Below, in pieces: positions 1-11,359 of a stretch of 64,000 nt of DNA. Within the stretch, counting starts at the first letter, position 1. Each line of letters starts with the position of its first letter. The position numbers and the translations under genes were made by a program. Location of the stretch: contig OW679203.1 in NCBI GenBank assembly GCA_940337035.1, positions 73,795,061-73,859,060 on the forward strand, read 5' to 3'. The DNA comes from Agriotes lineatus. Its lineage: Eukaryota > Arthropoda > Insecta > Coleoptera > Elateridae. Below the pieces are notes generated by a model. That model was given only the letters and a program-made list of their open reading frames with translations. It was not told where the DNA came from and ran no database searches.

Positions 1-3000
1 GCGTTGCTATGCTTTAACCTAGATGGAATAACTGTCTTAATTTTTAAGGAAATTATGTTGGAAGATATGTTATATTATATGGTATATTATGTTACGACCA
101 AGAGCCATTAACAACTGCTAAAACGTTACGAAGCAGTACCCTGCACGTAGTTGTGTCTCCTTATAGTATTCACCAAGGACCCGCATAAATTTCAAACTCA
201 AATCTCTAATGTTCGCAATATTTAAACTAAAAAGTGTGCACATGTAGTGGTTAATTTAGCATGACAGAGTAGTTTCGCTGCACGCAACTCGTGCACGACA
301 GTGCTGCAGCCCCTTGAGCCTTCTTCATTCATTATGTATCTGACAGACGTATGTAGCTAGAAATTACTAGAATAGATGGTGCTTATGATTGTTACTAAGC
401 TAAGTTTTTATTGATCCGCGTTCTCAGTTAGACTGGCACTCGATATGTCATCATCCAGAAGCAGCCTCCACGGCAAATTTAATTCCAGTTATTTCCATGC
501 CTTTCCTAGTTTGCAATCTTACAAATTACGTATTTGCATGATTTTTCTGCTCGCGTTTAATTCTGAAGCCATTTGTTCTAATTAAATATCAGTAATGCCA
601 GCTAGAAAAAATTGATATAATCTAGAAAATAGGCTAGGCTGAAAGCTTCATGTCGTCGACAGGGAAGCTAATTATGATGCTTTCAGTTCTTGAAAAAACT
701 GATAACGTGCTATTTTTCTTTGCCTGCCAACACAAAGAGGCAGACTGGTTTTAAAACTGTAATAGAAATCTTCGGTGAAACATTCTGAGTAAATCAATCA
801 CTAGATTTACTTACGTATAAAAGCATAAACGTGGATGGATGTTTCTATAGCAGATGCTGCTTAGACTAGTTTTTAATACGGCTTCTGTAATTCAGTATAG
901 TTTAGTCATAGTAAGGTGAAGCCTGGAAGTACTTCTGTCTCAAGAATGTGGAACAGTAAAATAAACAATTGAATGTACCCTTCATAGACTTTACAATTTA
1001 TTGATCGCAAAGGAAAATACAATTGCGCCAGTGCTTCATTTATCGTATTTAAATAAACCAACAATCGGTGACATTCTGTCTTTGTCACCCCTTCTTGAGA
1101 TAGAAACAGGGCCAGGGCTAAGTTTACTCTGAACTTTCTTTCGTTGTCGATTACGTCACGGAAATATACTTTTCAGAGCTGTTGGCGTTATCTTAATCAA
1201 TAAATGGACTTGTGACTGAATTTTTGCTTGAGTATATCGTGCTAACCTCTACGAGCAAATAATTTTGATGTTTGACCCAAAAGTTATAAAAAGATTGTAT
1301 TATGCAGCGGGTCACAGGTCAACATCTATATTGTTATTTATATATCTTGCTTCACTTCTTTTTTCAAGTTAATTATTGCACTTCGCATTTCTAATCAGGC
1401 GATAACATAAATTTCTAGTATATCAACGTGTGTACCGACACTTTTATGTGGATTTGAATTGTGGGCGGTTTCCAAGTGGCAGAAAAAGACGCTGCGTGGG
1501 TTACGATAATGGACAAGAAAAGACAGGCAAAAATAAGTATTCAGGTGAAAATCGACACAAACGCAAACACAACGGAGATGGTAGAGACACTTGATGAGAT
1601 TATTAAGAAAAATGTAGGTAAGATTGTATGGAAAACCGAAGTGTAGGCAAATGGGGAAATCTGTTAACGCTGTGTTCATCATTACTACATACGTGGAAAC
1701 ATCGCCTCCATACCTAAAATAAGCATTTACATGTTTGCGGTTACGACTTCTAAGCCCTAACGCTAGCTAAGAGCATTTTTCTGGCGGCTAAGCCGTCAGC
1801 AAGTTTTCTACAACTCACTTTCGGATTGAATAGCTTAAATACTTGATCATTTTATTTGGTTGAATAGCATATTTGCAAGTTACATTGTAATAACGTGTTA
1901 ATTGATCTTAAAATAGACGCTTACCGACGCTTAGACTCCATTCGAAACGATTATTTGCACATGTATATATTTTGTTCAATTGCCACACAGTTAATCTGAG
2001 TTGCAAACTCGCGTTATATTGCCAATCGATTGATTTCTTTGTTCAAATATACAGGATATTTCAAAAGTGACGCCTGAGCTTTTGGTGTTTGATGTTTGAT
2101 GTCTAGTTATTTGGTACTCACACAGTCGTGAGTGTCGATAATTCAGTTTGATACTGTAACAACCCTCTCATTCTATCTTCATGAGCCGACTGTTATTTTA
2201 CCAGCTGCAAGGTAAGATTCGGCATTCAAATGTTATTTTATTACACCTGTGGATTTTTGTAACAAATTAAGACGTGGACTTCGGCAAGAACCGATTATAT
2301 AATATTCAGTTCTCTTAAATATAGTTACCTATTTTCCGAGCACAGGTGCTAAAGTAGACTTGTATGTTACAATAGCATTCGCTTATTTTCTAAAAGATCA
2401 TCAGTAAACATGTTGCATTATCACACCAGTTAACATTCAATAATCAACAAATTCCAAAACTGCTAGATATACATATTTGGGATATCAATTGGCAGGGAAA
2501 GTATTATTTCGAAATAAAGTGCTCCAATGACCACTCCCAAGTTATGTTCATCAAAATGAGATGTTTATTAGAAGCAAAATTTATAACATGAAGTTAAGAC
2601 TACTCAAGAATTATGTTCTCTCTGGACTTTCTAACGGCAACTTCGCCTCCTTTGCCTGAATTGTTTATTTTAGTACTTGCGTTGGAGCAGTTATACATTT
2701 TAATAGGAAATTTAGAATAGCTTTAACTTGGACGCCAATACACATACATCTGGTTTTGCTTGGGTAGTGTTTGAATGCTATATCGGAAGTGAGGTGTTTT
2801 GGCGCGAAAAGTTCTTTAAGGGCCTCGAGATGTTAACAACAAAGGTGCTGGTGATGCAGCTGCCAGCGCAATTCTGTGTCGCCAACATGGTGGCCCCATT
2901 GAAGCGCAGGACTTCCAGAGCGGGGTTCAACCCTCCGAGCATCAAGAAAGTGCATAAACCAGATGTACATACGTGAAATATACGGCTTGGTGGTGTTCTC

Positions 3001-3535
3001 TCTTTTGGAACCTATAAGAATAGCTAATTGCATCGTATTGCGTCTCAAACTCTGGAGTCGACCGTACGCGCGCTTTGAAGCCATTCATTGTTTAGATGCG
3101 TACCGTCAAGCGGAAACCCGTACCGTGTATTATATTACAGCACAAGATGCGGCGAACTTTCATGCTTCGAATGTTTGCGTATTAAAAAAAGTTATTCTGG
3201 CGTGGTCTTAATGTTATTTAAATGTAAATGTATGCTAAATACAGTAATTGGAAAGCTGATTCAATGTTATTTGCCTTGTAAATAAGTGTAGAAACCAGAT
3301 ATTTAGCGTTCATAATACATTTCTAGATAAAGCCGATGTGTTTAGGAAGTACTGCGAAAATTCTATATCGACATCTGGCATTATTAAGAGTAACCGCTGT
3401 CCCCTATATATCACATTTTGCAGCTGATTTGTGGTGAAAATCTTTCAACTTTGAACTGTCCATTCTTCAAAACAAGCACTGGAGAAAATTTTCCCTACAC
3501 AGCGTATAACACTGACACCATTTAGCATGTAGGTG
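1..3535. other. AT-rich DNA, no gene recognised
   Basis: I see no conserved coding sequence, RNA gene or transposon end here. Between about 2720 and 3210 the base composition is somewhat richer in GC and several short reading frames overlap on both strands. None resembles a protein I know, and they overlap each other in ways that real exons would not. A 61-codon frame at 1461-1646 (+) begins with GTG and has no recognisable domain. Confidence 0.5.
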
Positions 3536-3539
3536 TACT

Positions 3540-3790
3540 GTTTTTGTTCTGTTTTCCAGGCAGGAACTCGCTGCATCTGCGAGTTTACAAGCTTTGGCGA
3601 CATCTGAGTCATTTCCTAGCCAGTCCCGCTCAAACGCGATGATGGATCGCTCGTATACGTGTAAATTACCATCAAATGTTGCATATGTTTAATTGCCGTT
3701 GCGGAATAAGTTTCGGGGTATATCCCCGTTCATAGTGCAGTTACGCCTTCAGCGCTGTGTATCCGCATATCAGTATTGTTTTATTCTGTA
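3540..3790 (+). repeat. Dispersed repeat family A, fragment
   Basis: The stretch around 3650-3770 matches, in the same orientation, the copy at 45390-45500. Shared words are 'TATCTCCGTTCA' / 'TATCCCCGTTCA' followed by a degenerate 'GTAACGCCTT'. It belongs with the fragments at 13.4, 29.3, 36.8, 38.0 and 57.2 kb that share other segments of the same long repeat. No coding capacity is visible. Confidence 0.5.
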
Positions 3791-4764
3791 AGTTGACTCG
3801 CTTAAATTGATCTTTTGAATGTTATCTTAATAGAGTCCTTTGCAATTTCCTGTATTATATTCATTTATAAAGCGCACCCCATGCGTGTTTCAGCTCAATA
3901 AACATTTTTAAAGATGCAGAAAGAGCAAGGTTCAAATCTCCAAGTTTAACACCGTACACATGTCCCAACGCCAAAAGGTTTTCTATGGTGGAACCTTCCA
4001 GCCCATTACATGCATTTAAAGCACCATAGTAGCGACCAAAACAATAACAACCCCCGTATCCTCCATGGTGCAGGTATATTACGAATGCCTGTTCTTATTT
4101 CAGTTTAAGGCTTGCCCTCATCCCGATGAGCTGCCGAGCACTACGTAGCAAGCATTATTACATGTCATAACGGAGATTTACCGGTGTCTGCCTACACTCT
4201 GTACGGCTGCATGCAGGTGTTTTTATGGGCTAGTTAAACAGTTGCAGGTGGAGGGTCAAGATGAGTTTGCAGCTTTATCAACGGCAGCTACCCCTTTTTG
4301 CTGATGTTGTTTTCTCCTTGGTTAGGGAATGTCAGTGAGCTCTATAGGCGGGGATCGAAATCCAGTGGCGCCCGTATAATAAGAATTCCCTACTTGCAAT
4401 GATAGTAACACCACGTCCGTGCCCACCCTGTAGCTAGCTGAAAGCACTTTTGGTGTGATTACTTCTCGTAAATTCTTTTCAGATTGCAACAAATGTTATA
4501 TTTTAATTTATTATGCCTGATTGACTTGTAAGTTTGTAATTTCAAAACCAACAAGAACTACAAACAAATTTAAATGGAATTGGAAAGATTGGAATTTTTA
4601 TTGCATAACTGGTTTAAAGCAAATACCTAAAATTTCATTTAGGTCGTATCTTCTTGAAAACACCTCTGCTACTCCAACTTATAATTTTAATTAATATAAT
4701 ACTACTAGAGTATATTTCACCATGCATTCAAATAACTTCCATTTGAGTATTTACATTTAGATCC
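3791..4764. other. No gene or element recognised
   Basis: Ordinary AT-rich DNA. Nothing in it could be tied to a known element or gene by eye. Confidence 0.5.
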
Positions 4765-4768
4765 TTAA

Positions 4769-5395
4769 CCCGTAAGTGGGCGCGTGGGGGTTAGGCTGAC
4801 CCCCACTGATGTAAATTTGCTGATAACTTGCAGGTTTTTTGCATTAAATCAAGGAACGTTTCAGTACCTTCCTAAAACACATTCAGCAATGCATTTCTTA
4901 GAAAATAAAACGAAAAAAATCGTAAACTGTTGGATATTATTACATCTGTTTTGCAGCTGGGCTGGCTTGACCCCCACGCGCCTACTAACGTTACAGTTTT
5001 TACCAATACTGCTTTACATATATTTTTCTTAATATATGTACTTTTTTTTAAATGTAGCTGATTTCAGCCAAAGTGTAATGTTAATAACCAATTAATAAAA
5101 ATAAAATGTTAGCTTTTGTAACAAAACCGTATTTTATTTTGATTTCAAAAACTCATTACATTCTCAAAGGTGAAAATCACAATAAAAACTTTTAAGCTAA
5201 TATATTTCTTTCTTATCAATCTTTTTCGATTAGAATACATATAATCAGTCAGTATATACTTCCATATTACATAAAACGAAAGCTTAGAAGAAAAAAAAGT
5301 TCAAACTGATTTACTGACCCCATTTGATGGGTGGGGGTCAGCATGACCCCCACGCGCCTACTTATGCAACGAAATGGCACGCGCCTACTTAAGGG
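4769..5395. mobile_element. piggyBac-like MITE (TTAA, CCC...GGG)
   Basis: A 627-bp non-autonomous element lies between two TTAA tetranucleotides (4765-4768 and 5396-5399). It begins CCCGTAAGTGGGCGCG and ends with the inverted counterpart CGCGCCTACTTAAGGG. The TTAA target and CCC/GGG termini are the hallmark of the piggyBac superfamily. Inside each end the phrase TGACCCCCAC with GCGCGTGGGGGT recurs as a short internal inverted repeat, and another copy (TGACCCCCACGCGCCTACT) sits at about 4968-4986. The core is AT-rich and codes for no transposase, so movement would need an enzyme supplied elsewhere. Confidence 0.8.
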
Positions 5396-5399
5396 TTAA

Positions 5400-6269
5400 A
5401 TAGTAAAGGCGTTTGTTGAATTTGACCTTAGGCGTTATTAATGTGGGGAAATTAAATTTGCGTTAAACTGGAATTCTAATCTATTGGTTAATTGGGGATG
5501 CTAAATGTCAAAGTTCCGCACTCCAAGTAGAATTATAATAAGGAAATATGAGGCCGTAGCTATTCTATAATTTGTGTTTGAAACTATTATCTAACTCGGC
5601 TTCGTATACTATTAGGATCTGATCATATGTCATTGTATCACCCTTGTCTAGTATACTAATAATTTATTTTTAGTGCTAAATACTAAAAATTATATGAAAT
5701 CTTGTATAAGGATCTTAATATGCGGCTCTTCTTTACAGCTTTAAGTGGAGAATTTTAATTTCTTTTTCTGTTATGAAGTTTCCAAAACGCATAACTCATC
5801 AATAAGTTCTATTTGCCATTTATTCAAAACCTATAATCTAGAAAACAACGTCTTCTGAGCGTGGATTAAGTCTCCCCAAAGGCATCACACTATCTTTATG
5901 GTTAAACTGCAAACTGCCATAAAGCCCTGAACCGTACTAAACGCGACGACACGATCATTTTCCCAGAGCAAACAGTGGTATAAATGCACCAGCTGTTTCT
6001 AATCAGCTATAACATTTATCAAGCACTTTTTATTCTTATTTTGAGTAAAATATATAATAGATTTTAATCACACGCCGTTTTTTCGTCGAACTGGATTGCG
6101 ATTGCTGCGAACTATTAATACGGACACGTTTTTGCCCTCATTTTATAGATAAATTTGATGTAAATATAAAGTTTATTTTTACGATTTTGTAATACGTTTT
6201 GGTTCTCTAGCTGTACTTGGCACCCCAACCACCTTCACTGACCGCATTTTTAACTAATTTTGATCTGAA
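5400..6269. other. No gene or element recognised
   Basis: AT-rich DNA between the MITE and the SINE. I see no coding or repeat signature. Confidence 0.5.
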
Positions 6270-6279
6270 TTTGTAGAAG

Positions 6280-6592
6280 ACCCAGTCTATACACTAGTGG
6301 TTACCACGTCTGCTTAGCATTCGGGAGGTCGCGGGTTGGATTCCCGTGGCCGTCTGCTCTGATTCGGGTTTTTAGGTGGTTTTCCTGAGTCAACAGAGTA
6401 CCTTCTCTGAAGCGAATGCGGGGGCAGTACTTCTCCATCTTTCCTGGCCTCCCTTCCATTCTTCATCCCTGCTTTCCCTCACCCATCCTATAATTCCCGT
6501 TCATGGCTGAAGAGGAACGCAAGGTTCCTATAAAAACCCGCTCCCAGTTGGGGGAATTGAAATTACCCTGAACCTTTTTACCCTTTTACCCT
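6280..6592 (+). mobile_element. tRNA-derived SINE, copy 1
   Basis: The head contains a pol III A-box-like segment (GTGGTTACCACG, about 6297) and a B box (GGTTGGATTCC, 6334-6344), as in tRNA-derived SINEs. The body runs through the phrases 'GATTCGGGTTTTTAGG' and 'GCAGTACTTCTCCATC' and ends in pyrimidine-rich ACCCTTTT repeats. It is flanked by TTTGTAGAAG (6270-6279) and TTTGTGGAAG (6593-6602), a 10-bp target duplication with one mismatch. The same body occurs reversed at 42426-42740. It codes for no protein and would depend on a LINE for mobilisation. Confidence 0.85.
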
Positions 6593-6602
6593 TTTGTGGA
6601 AG

Positions 6603-7040
6603 CTTTAAAATGAAAATTATCCAACGTTACCAAAGGGAAGAAGCAGTTTTGCATACGTAATTATGTGTCAATTGACTATTTAAAAACGAATTTCATCCTT
6701 CTCCCCTATATGATGAACGTCTAAGATAGTTAAATAAAATAAAATTTGTGGAGGTGCTGATGTAAATCTTGTGTAGAACTACTTCTGTAGTAAGTAGATG
6801 GCAGCAACAACTGTACATGTAACGCCAGCGGGACAACTTCGATTCCAACACGACACGTCCCCAGGTGGCAGATAGGGGACGCCCTGTAGATATATGGGGT
6901 AGATATGGAACATAACGAGGATCAAATATTGATAGATGGAGGGCAGTAGTACTCATCAACACTACGTTGTAGCTAGGAAGAAGGTTTGTACGCAGAACCC
7001 TGGAAAATTTGAAGGTGTAGTCATCGGTGGTAAAAAGATA
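6603..7040. other. No element recognised
   Basis: A 122-codon open frame on the minus strand (6693-7061) has no recognisable domain and lies next to an RTE relic on the other strand, so I do not call it a gene. Confidence 0.4.
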
Positions 7041-7044
7041 CTGA

Positions 7045-7200
7045 ATTTGAGACAAAAACAAAACTAATGATAGCTGATCGTAGAAATGGAAATAACCCTG
7101 ATGTACTTCGTATAGGCGATTACAAAGTGGTGCCAGAATTCGTGTATCTCAGAACAAACACTACTGATACAAAGAGAAAAATAGTTCGAAGAGCTGAGTC
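7045..7200 (+). pseudogene. RTE LINE reverse transcriptase, C-terminal scrap
   Basis: The translated segment contains KTKLMIADRRN, then GDYKVVPEFVYL and KRKIVRRA. In RTE-type LINEs these correspond to the part of the reverse transcriptase just after the YxDD motif: KTKxM, then EFVYLG, then IKRRI. The glycine after YL is missing and the frame decays within 60 codons. Only a fragment remains, with neither the endonuclease nor the catalytic motif. The RTE-like piece at 8500-8720 could be its distal part, but I cannot join them by reading. Confidence 0.6.
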
Positions 7201-7289
7201 TTGTTCCTCTACCTCTACCTCTTTAGAAGAGAGCGATGTTAATTGTATCCCAATGTTGTATGATCACCCGGCTCAGAATCGATCCAGTG

Positions 7290-7380
7290 AACTGCGGAAG
7301 CAGTTTCGCCCATTCTCGGATTCGAACTAAGGACGTGTTTATTGCAAACGTGGCACTTACCAACTAGATCTGTACTTGTT
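7290..7380 (-). repeat. tRNA-like (SINE head) sequence
   Basis: On the minus strand TAGTTGGTAAGTGCC resembles a tRNA D-arm/A box, and about 30 nt later AGTTCGAATCC matches the B-box consensus. No clean acceptor stem or anticodon arm closes, so it looks like the head of a tRNA-derived SINE or a tRNA pseudogene rather than a working tRNA gene. Confidence 0.45.
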
Positions 7381-7869
7381 CAATTTGTTTCAATTATTAA
7401 AAAAATGGTGCATTACGTTTACCTACTGATTATCGAAGAACTATTAAAAGCAAGTGGTTTTATAAATAACTCGATATAATCAATACCAATGTCAGAATTA
7501 GAGATGACCTGTATACTCACTACGTGGAACGTTGCATTTTTAAATAACTGTTGGCAATTCAATGTCGACATAGTAAACTGAAGTTATCTATGAAAATAAA
7601 TACTAGTATAAATCAGAAGGTACGTCAGAGGCTAGCAGTTTTCACACAGATCACAAATAACGCTTATCAGAGGACCGTGTGTCTTCTCGTGATACATTGT
7701 AACATAAAAAGAATATCATTTTAGAGCCCTCGTTAGTCGGTAAGTCGGTAAATCATGCCGTTTTACCACAAAATTTTCCTCAAATCTTAACTAAGAATCT
7801 GAGATAAAAGCCTGAGAGAAGCTTCAAACTCCTCGTCATGTTACAATGTACCTCCAAAAGCACGGCGAC

Positions 7870-8180
7870 TTAAGAAATACTCTCTACACAAGAGTGAGTG
7901 CAACTGCGTGCGTGCATCAGCCACGCTGGATAGACATCGATCGGATTTGCTTAGGCCGTGACTGGGCTTACTGCCTTACGTCGTTGCTTCCACCTCGTAA
8001 TACAACGGTCATCCTGTGTATTACGTAGCGTTTGTGTTGGAGCTGTTAATGCTTCTGAAAATCAGATTTCTTCTGAAAGCGTAGGTTCGAATCTGCAATT
8101 TTGTAAGGAATTAACGGAAATCGATCCAAATATTGAATAAAGACAGACTGAAAAGTTGTCTAGGATGCGTAGTGCAGACA
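7870..8180 (+). repeat. Dispersed repeat family B, copy 1 (tRNA-like box)
   Basis: This stretch shares order and orientation with 33060-33370. Both carry GAGTGAGTGCAACTGCGTGC / GTGAGTGCAGCTGCGTGC. About 250 bp later both have AATAAAGACAGACTGAAAAG / AATAAAGACAAACGAAAGAA followed by TAGGAT. In this copy GGTTCGAATC (near 8083) is a perfect B-box core preceded by an A-box-like TTGGAGCTGTTAATGC, which suggests a tRNA-derived SINE. The second copy lacks an obvious B box. Confidence 0.5.
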
Positions 8181-8499
8181 AAATACTGGAGAAGAACCCG
8201 AAAAATAAAAGTAGCAGCCTCGAATCTAAAAGTAGGGCTTAAAGTAGTAGTATAAGAAGAGCTAAAAATGATAAAAGAAGGAAGACTAAAGATCTGTCTT
8301 GTAACGGGCGGATTACGGTAATACTATGATCATAATAACTTCTATAGGAAGCTTAAACTGAATATGGCGGGATCGACACATTTCAAGCAACGCCACAGAC
8401 ACATAGGAAGACCAATGGTTGAATTTGTCTTATGTTATGACTTTTAGATAAGGATAATTAACAAAGAATATAAGCCAAAAGTATAAACTGTCAAAATGG

Positions 8500-8725
8500 A
8501 TCTCGTAATTTTGAAGAAGCCTTCGAGACAACGAATAAAGGCTCAACACAGTGTTACAGACAAAATTGAAGAGAAGGCCTGATGGTCAACTTCTAAGAAT
8601 GAATGAACAGAGATGGCCCTAAGTGAAATTTTAATCGGTTTTCCCCGGGCAAAACTTAAAAGGGGCCGATCAAGAAGACGATGACGACATACCATCTATA
8701 GGATCAGGATGCTGTATATCGAGAA
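8500..8725 (+). pseudogene. RTE-like LINE 3' end, very decayed
   Basis: Across several frames I read VTDKIEEK, LRMNEQRWP and LKRGRSRRRW. These follow the order seen at the C-terminus of RTE proteins: TDKIE, then LxRMxExRxPK, then GRRxxGRPRxRW. Frame changes and stops separate the pieces. It has no endonuclease or catalytic reverse transcriptase motif. The assignment rests on short words only. Confidence 0.4.
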
Positions 8726-8779
8726 TTAGACGCTTGAGAACTGAAAAGCTGAGAATGGCGGTATAATCCGAATATGTAC

Positions 8780-9345
8780 GAGTAGTTAATAGCAATAACA
8801 CAATATCGAGTGGTTCGTGGTAGGCTGCAGAAAATTTGTTAAACAATATAATCGAAGAAACTAGGACATGACTGCATACGGTAGGAATGAAACCACATTA
8901 AATTTGCGCAAAACATTCTACTTTTTGCAAATATTTGATTAGCAGGAGGAAACTGGTTTTCAAATGTTGATACTCCGGATAGGACGTGCGAGGAAGGGGG
9001 TTGTTGATATAACAATAAGTTCTTAGCATGCCTAATTGTGTAGTCGCTCCGAAACACCTGCAGCTACAAAGAGTGTGAGATACGAGCATTTTGGTACATC
9101 GTGCAGTGTAGCGGTCCTGGGTAATACCGGCCTATTTTGGGTTATCTCGACTTCACAATATCCGGCCATTAGAATGCACGTTTTTGAAGCCTAATTGAGA
9201 GGGTTTTTATTTTCGACTTCTGTCATTATTCTTACTGACTGACCAACCTTTGCAGCCGAGGAAAATGCCCTTTCTTATTGAAGGACTTTCCAGGGCGTTT
9301 TCAGACTTAAACAATAGGTGGAACCTAACAATTTGTCCAGGTACC
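8780..9345. other. No gene or element recognised
   Basis: Short overlapping minus-strand frames around 8839-9089 have no recognisable content. Confidence 0.5.
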
Positions 9346-10650
9346 ATAGATTAGATTAGATTTAGATCCACGACTGCCTTTTGTTGGCTTGCGCACGTCA
9401 GCCCTTTGGGCTTTTTGTACTGTCGGGAGTTTTCAAGTTAGCAGGCCGACATCCGTATCTTTTACTAGACTTGCAATGTCCCCTACTAGCTTGCGGTTGT
9501 CAATAGAGTTAAGGCTCCAATCGAGTTGGTGTCTTTTACGCTCTAATGCTGGGCATTCAAAGAGGATATGATAGGCTGTTTCATCATCCTCTTGGCATAG
9601 TCTGCAAACAGGTTCATCTCTATAGATATTGATCCTGTGCATAAATTCTCTGAATGCTCCAGTGCCTGTTAGTAGACTGACTACTTGCTTGATTCGAGTT
9701 CTGTTCAGTCTCAACAGGGTTTTGGTGGTTTGTGGATTCGGAGTTTTTAGCAATCTTTTGCAGTGTGTTGCTTGATTGTAGTTGCTCCACCTTAGTTGGT
9801 GTGTGGTATTGACCCATTCATTAATGGCTGAACGGGCTTGGTTTTTCTGAATGCTTAGACCAGGTTCTGGACCGGTCATTGCATTACGGGCTGCTTCTTT
9901 TGCGAGCTTGTTCGCCTTTTCGTTTCCTTCAATACCTTGGTGACCTGGGATCCAGCATAATTTTACTGTATTTCCCTGACCTAAGGTTTGAAGTTTGGAT
10001 TTGCATTCCTTGACCAGTCTCGATGAAGTACTGAAAGCGTTTAGCGCTTTCAGTGCTGCCTGACTGTCTGAGAGAATGTGTATGTCTCGATTGAGCAGCT
10101 TCTTTTCTATGCTGATGTTTGCGCATACGTTAATAGCTTGTACTTCAGCCTGAAAGATGTTACAAAATTTTCCTAGACTGACTTTTTCGTTGGTTCTAGG
10201 ATTGGTACTGTACACACCAGAGCCTGTACCCCCTTCAAACTTAGATCCATCAGTGTAAAAAATGATGTTCTTATTTGTTGGAGTTGGTAGTTGGTCCGGA
10301 TTCCAACTTGTGTGTACAGTAAAGTTCTTTTCAAAGTCATAGGCTTTGATTATAAGATCAGAACCCATTTCTAATATTGGGTTGTTGATATGTGACATGA
10401 TCTTGCCATGTCCTAGATTATTAGCTGTGGTCATCCAGTGACCAGTACTTTGTAATCTGTAGGCTGCCATTCTGGCTTCACCTTCCAAGAAGATGTGCAG
10501 AGGTGGCAGATTTAAAATAGCATTCAGTGCTTGTCCTGAGGTGCCTTTAAAGGCTCCAGTGATGCACCGATTAGCTAGATATTGTATTCTGCTGATTTTG
10601 TGGATCGCAGTTGCTTGTTTTATTTTGGGCCACCAGGCCATATGGTATGA
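9345..10650 (-). mobile_element. 5'-truncated LINE (RNase H-bearing clade)
   Basis: The insertion holds the end of a LINE ORF2 plus its 3' tail. After the stop codon the minus strand runs about 85 bp and ends in ATCTAAATCTAATCTAATCT, a short tandem-repeat tail of the kind found in I-group and related LINEs. The 5' side breaks off just upstream of a YxxxxWWP motif, the end of the reverse transcriptase region. I did not find a target-site duplication. Confidence 0.75.
9433..10641 (-). CDS. LINE ORF2 C-terminal: RT tail, RNase H, zinc knuckle
   Basis: This is the longest open frame in the window (402 codons, no internal stop). Residues 1-70 (AWWPK, CITGAF, LNLPPLHIF) match the region following the reverse transcriptase in RNase H-carrying LINEs such as the I, LOA and R1-like groups. 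RNase H follows: TDGS with D131, AEVQA with E166, SDSQAALKAL with D192, then WIPGHQGIEGNEKANKLA. The residue expected to be the last catalytic aspartate (NEKAD) is N244 here. A zinc knuckle near the C-terminus has C346, C349, H358 and C363. The start at 10641 is only the first in-frame ATG of a truncated copy; the natural protein would be far longer. It removes RNA from the RNA-DNA hybrid during target-primed reverse transcription. The open frame suggests a fairly young insertion. Confidence 0.85.
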   Translation of the reverse strand: MAWWPKIKQATAIHKISRIQYLANRCITGAFKGTSGQALNAILNLPPLHIFLEGEARMAAYRLQSTGHWMTTANNLGHGKIMSHINNPILEMGSDLIIKAYDFEKNFTVHTSWNPDQLPTPTNKNIIFYTDGSKFEGGTGSGVYSTNPRTNEKVSLGKFCNIFQAEVQAINVCANISIEKKLLNRDIHILSDSQAALKALNAFSTSSRLVKECKSKLQTLGQGNTVKLCWIPGHQGIEGNEKANKLAKEAARNAMTGPEPGLSIQKNQARSAINEWVNTTHQLRWSNYNQATHCKRLLKTPNPQTTKTLLRLNRTRIKQVVSLLTGTGAFREFMHRINIYRDEPVCRLCQEDDETAYHILFECPALERKRHQLDWSLNSIDNRKLVGDIASLVKDTDVGLLT

Positions 10651-11285
10651 TTGATTTTATTTCTATAGAGCTTGCCTTGATTTAACTTTTTCTTGACAGT
10701 GTAGAACACCTAGTTGGAGTTCAGAATTCACTAAGTTGAGAGGCGTTTACTTAAATAGGTTAAATTAACTATGGCGGTTTTTTAATTGCTAATTAACTAC
10801 AAAGTGGCAGGAAAATTATTTACTAAAATAACAACTTGCCTGTAAAACAAACTTTCAAGATGCACCTGTTCTTTCAATACCTCCAATATATGAAAATGTC
10901 AGATGCCATTCTGACATTTTTCTAACTAGATATTTTACACTGTTAAAATGTAGTTAAATCACAGCAACATTCTTATAGCAATCCCCCCCCCCCCTATGGC
11001 GCTATTTAGGATGATATTATTCTTGTGTATTATATAATTCCGTTTTCGACTGTTACAATGGGAAATAGAAAGAACAATGATTAAAAAGCTATGGCTGAAC
11101 TAAAAAATAATGTATGGACAAACAAACAGAACAGTGGTGAACGTGGACAAATCTGTTCTCTATTTCTATATAAATTAATTTTCAATTAGTATTTACAATT
11201 GTAGAGCATATAGTATCAACTTTTTTTTAAATGAAAATTAGCATTATTATGACCGCAAACCGGTGCATATGTATTATGGACGAAG
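10651..11285. other. AT-rich DNA with a C13 tract
   Basis: Nothing recognisable apart from an uninterrupted run of 13 cytosines at 10983-10995. Confidence 0.5.
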
Positions 11286-11289
11286 GGCA

Positions 11290-11350
11290 AACGGTCTCGA
11301 TAGTTAAGCAACACTAATCGCGGTTGGTACTCGGATGGGTATCCATTAGT
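11290..11350 (+). repeat. 5S rRNA-like relic
   Basis: The segment has GTTAAGCAACACT, then CGCGGTTGGTACTCGGATGG, which follows the internal control region and 3' half of eukaryotic 5S rRNA (GTTAAGCA...GCGCGGTTAGTACTTGGATGGG). The 5' third and the closing stem of a full 120-nt gene are absent. It is probably a 5S pseudogene or the head of a 5S-derived SINE, not a working rRNA gene. Confidence 0.5.
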
Positions 11351-11359
11351 GGCAGAAAA

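Noticed and set aside
1461..1646. 61-codon frame (+) with a charged, soluble-looking peptide
   Set aside because: Starts with GTG, no recognisable domain, no splice or promoter context; fits chance.
2728..3211. Cluster of overlapping 80-codon frames on both strands
   Set aside because: Frames contradict each other and none resembles a known protein; likely a composition effect.
6693..7061. 122-codon minus-strand frame
   Set aside because: Adjacent to and partly opposite an RTE fragment; no similarity seen.
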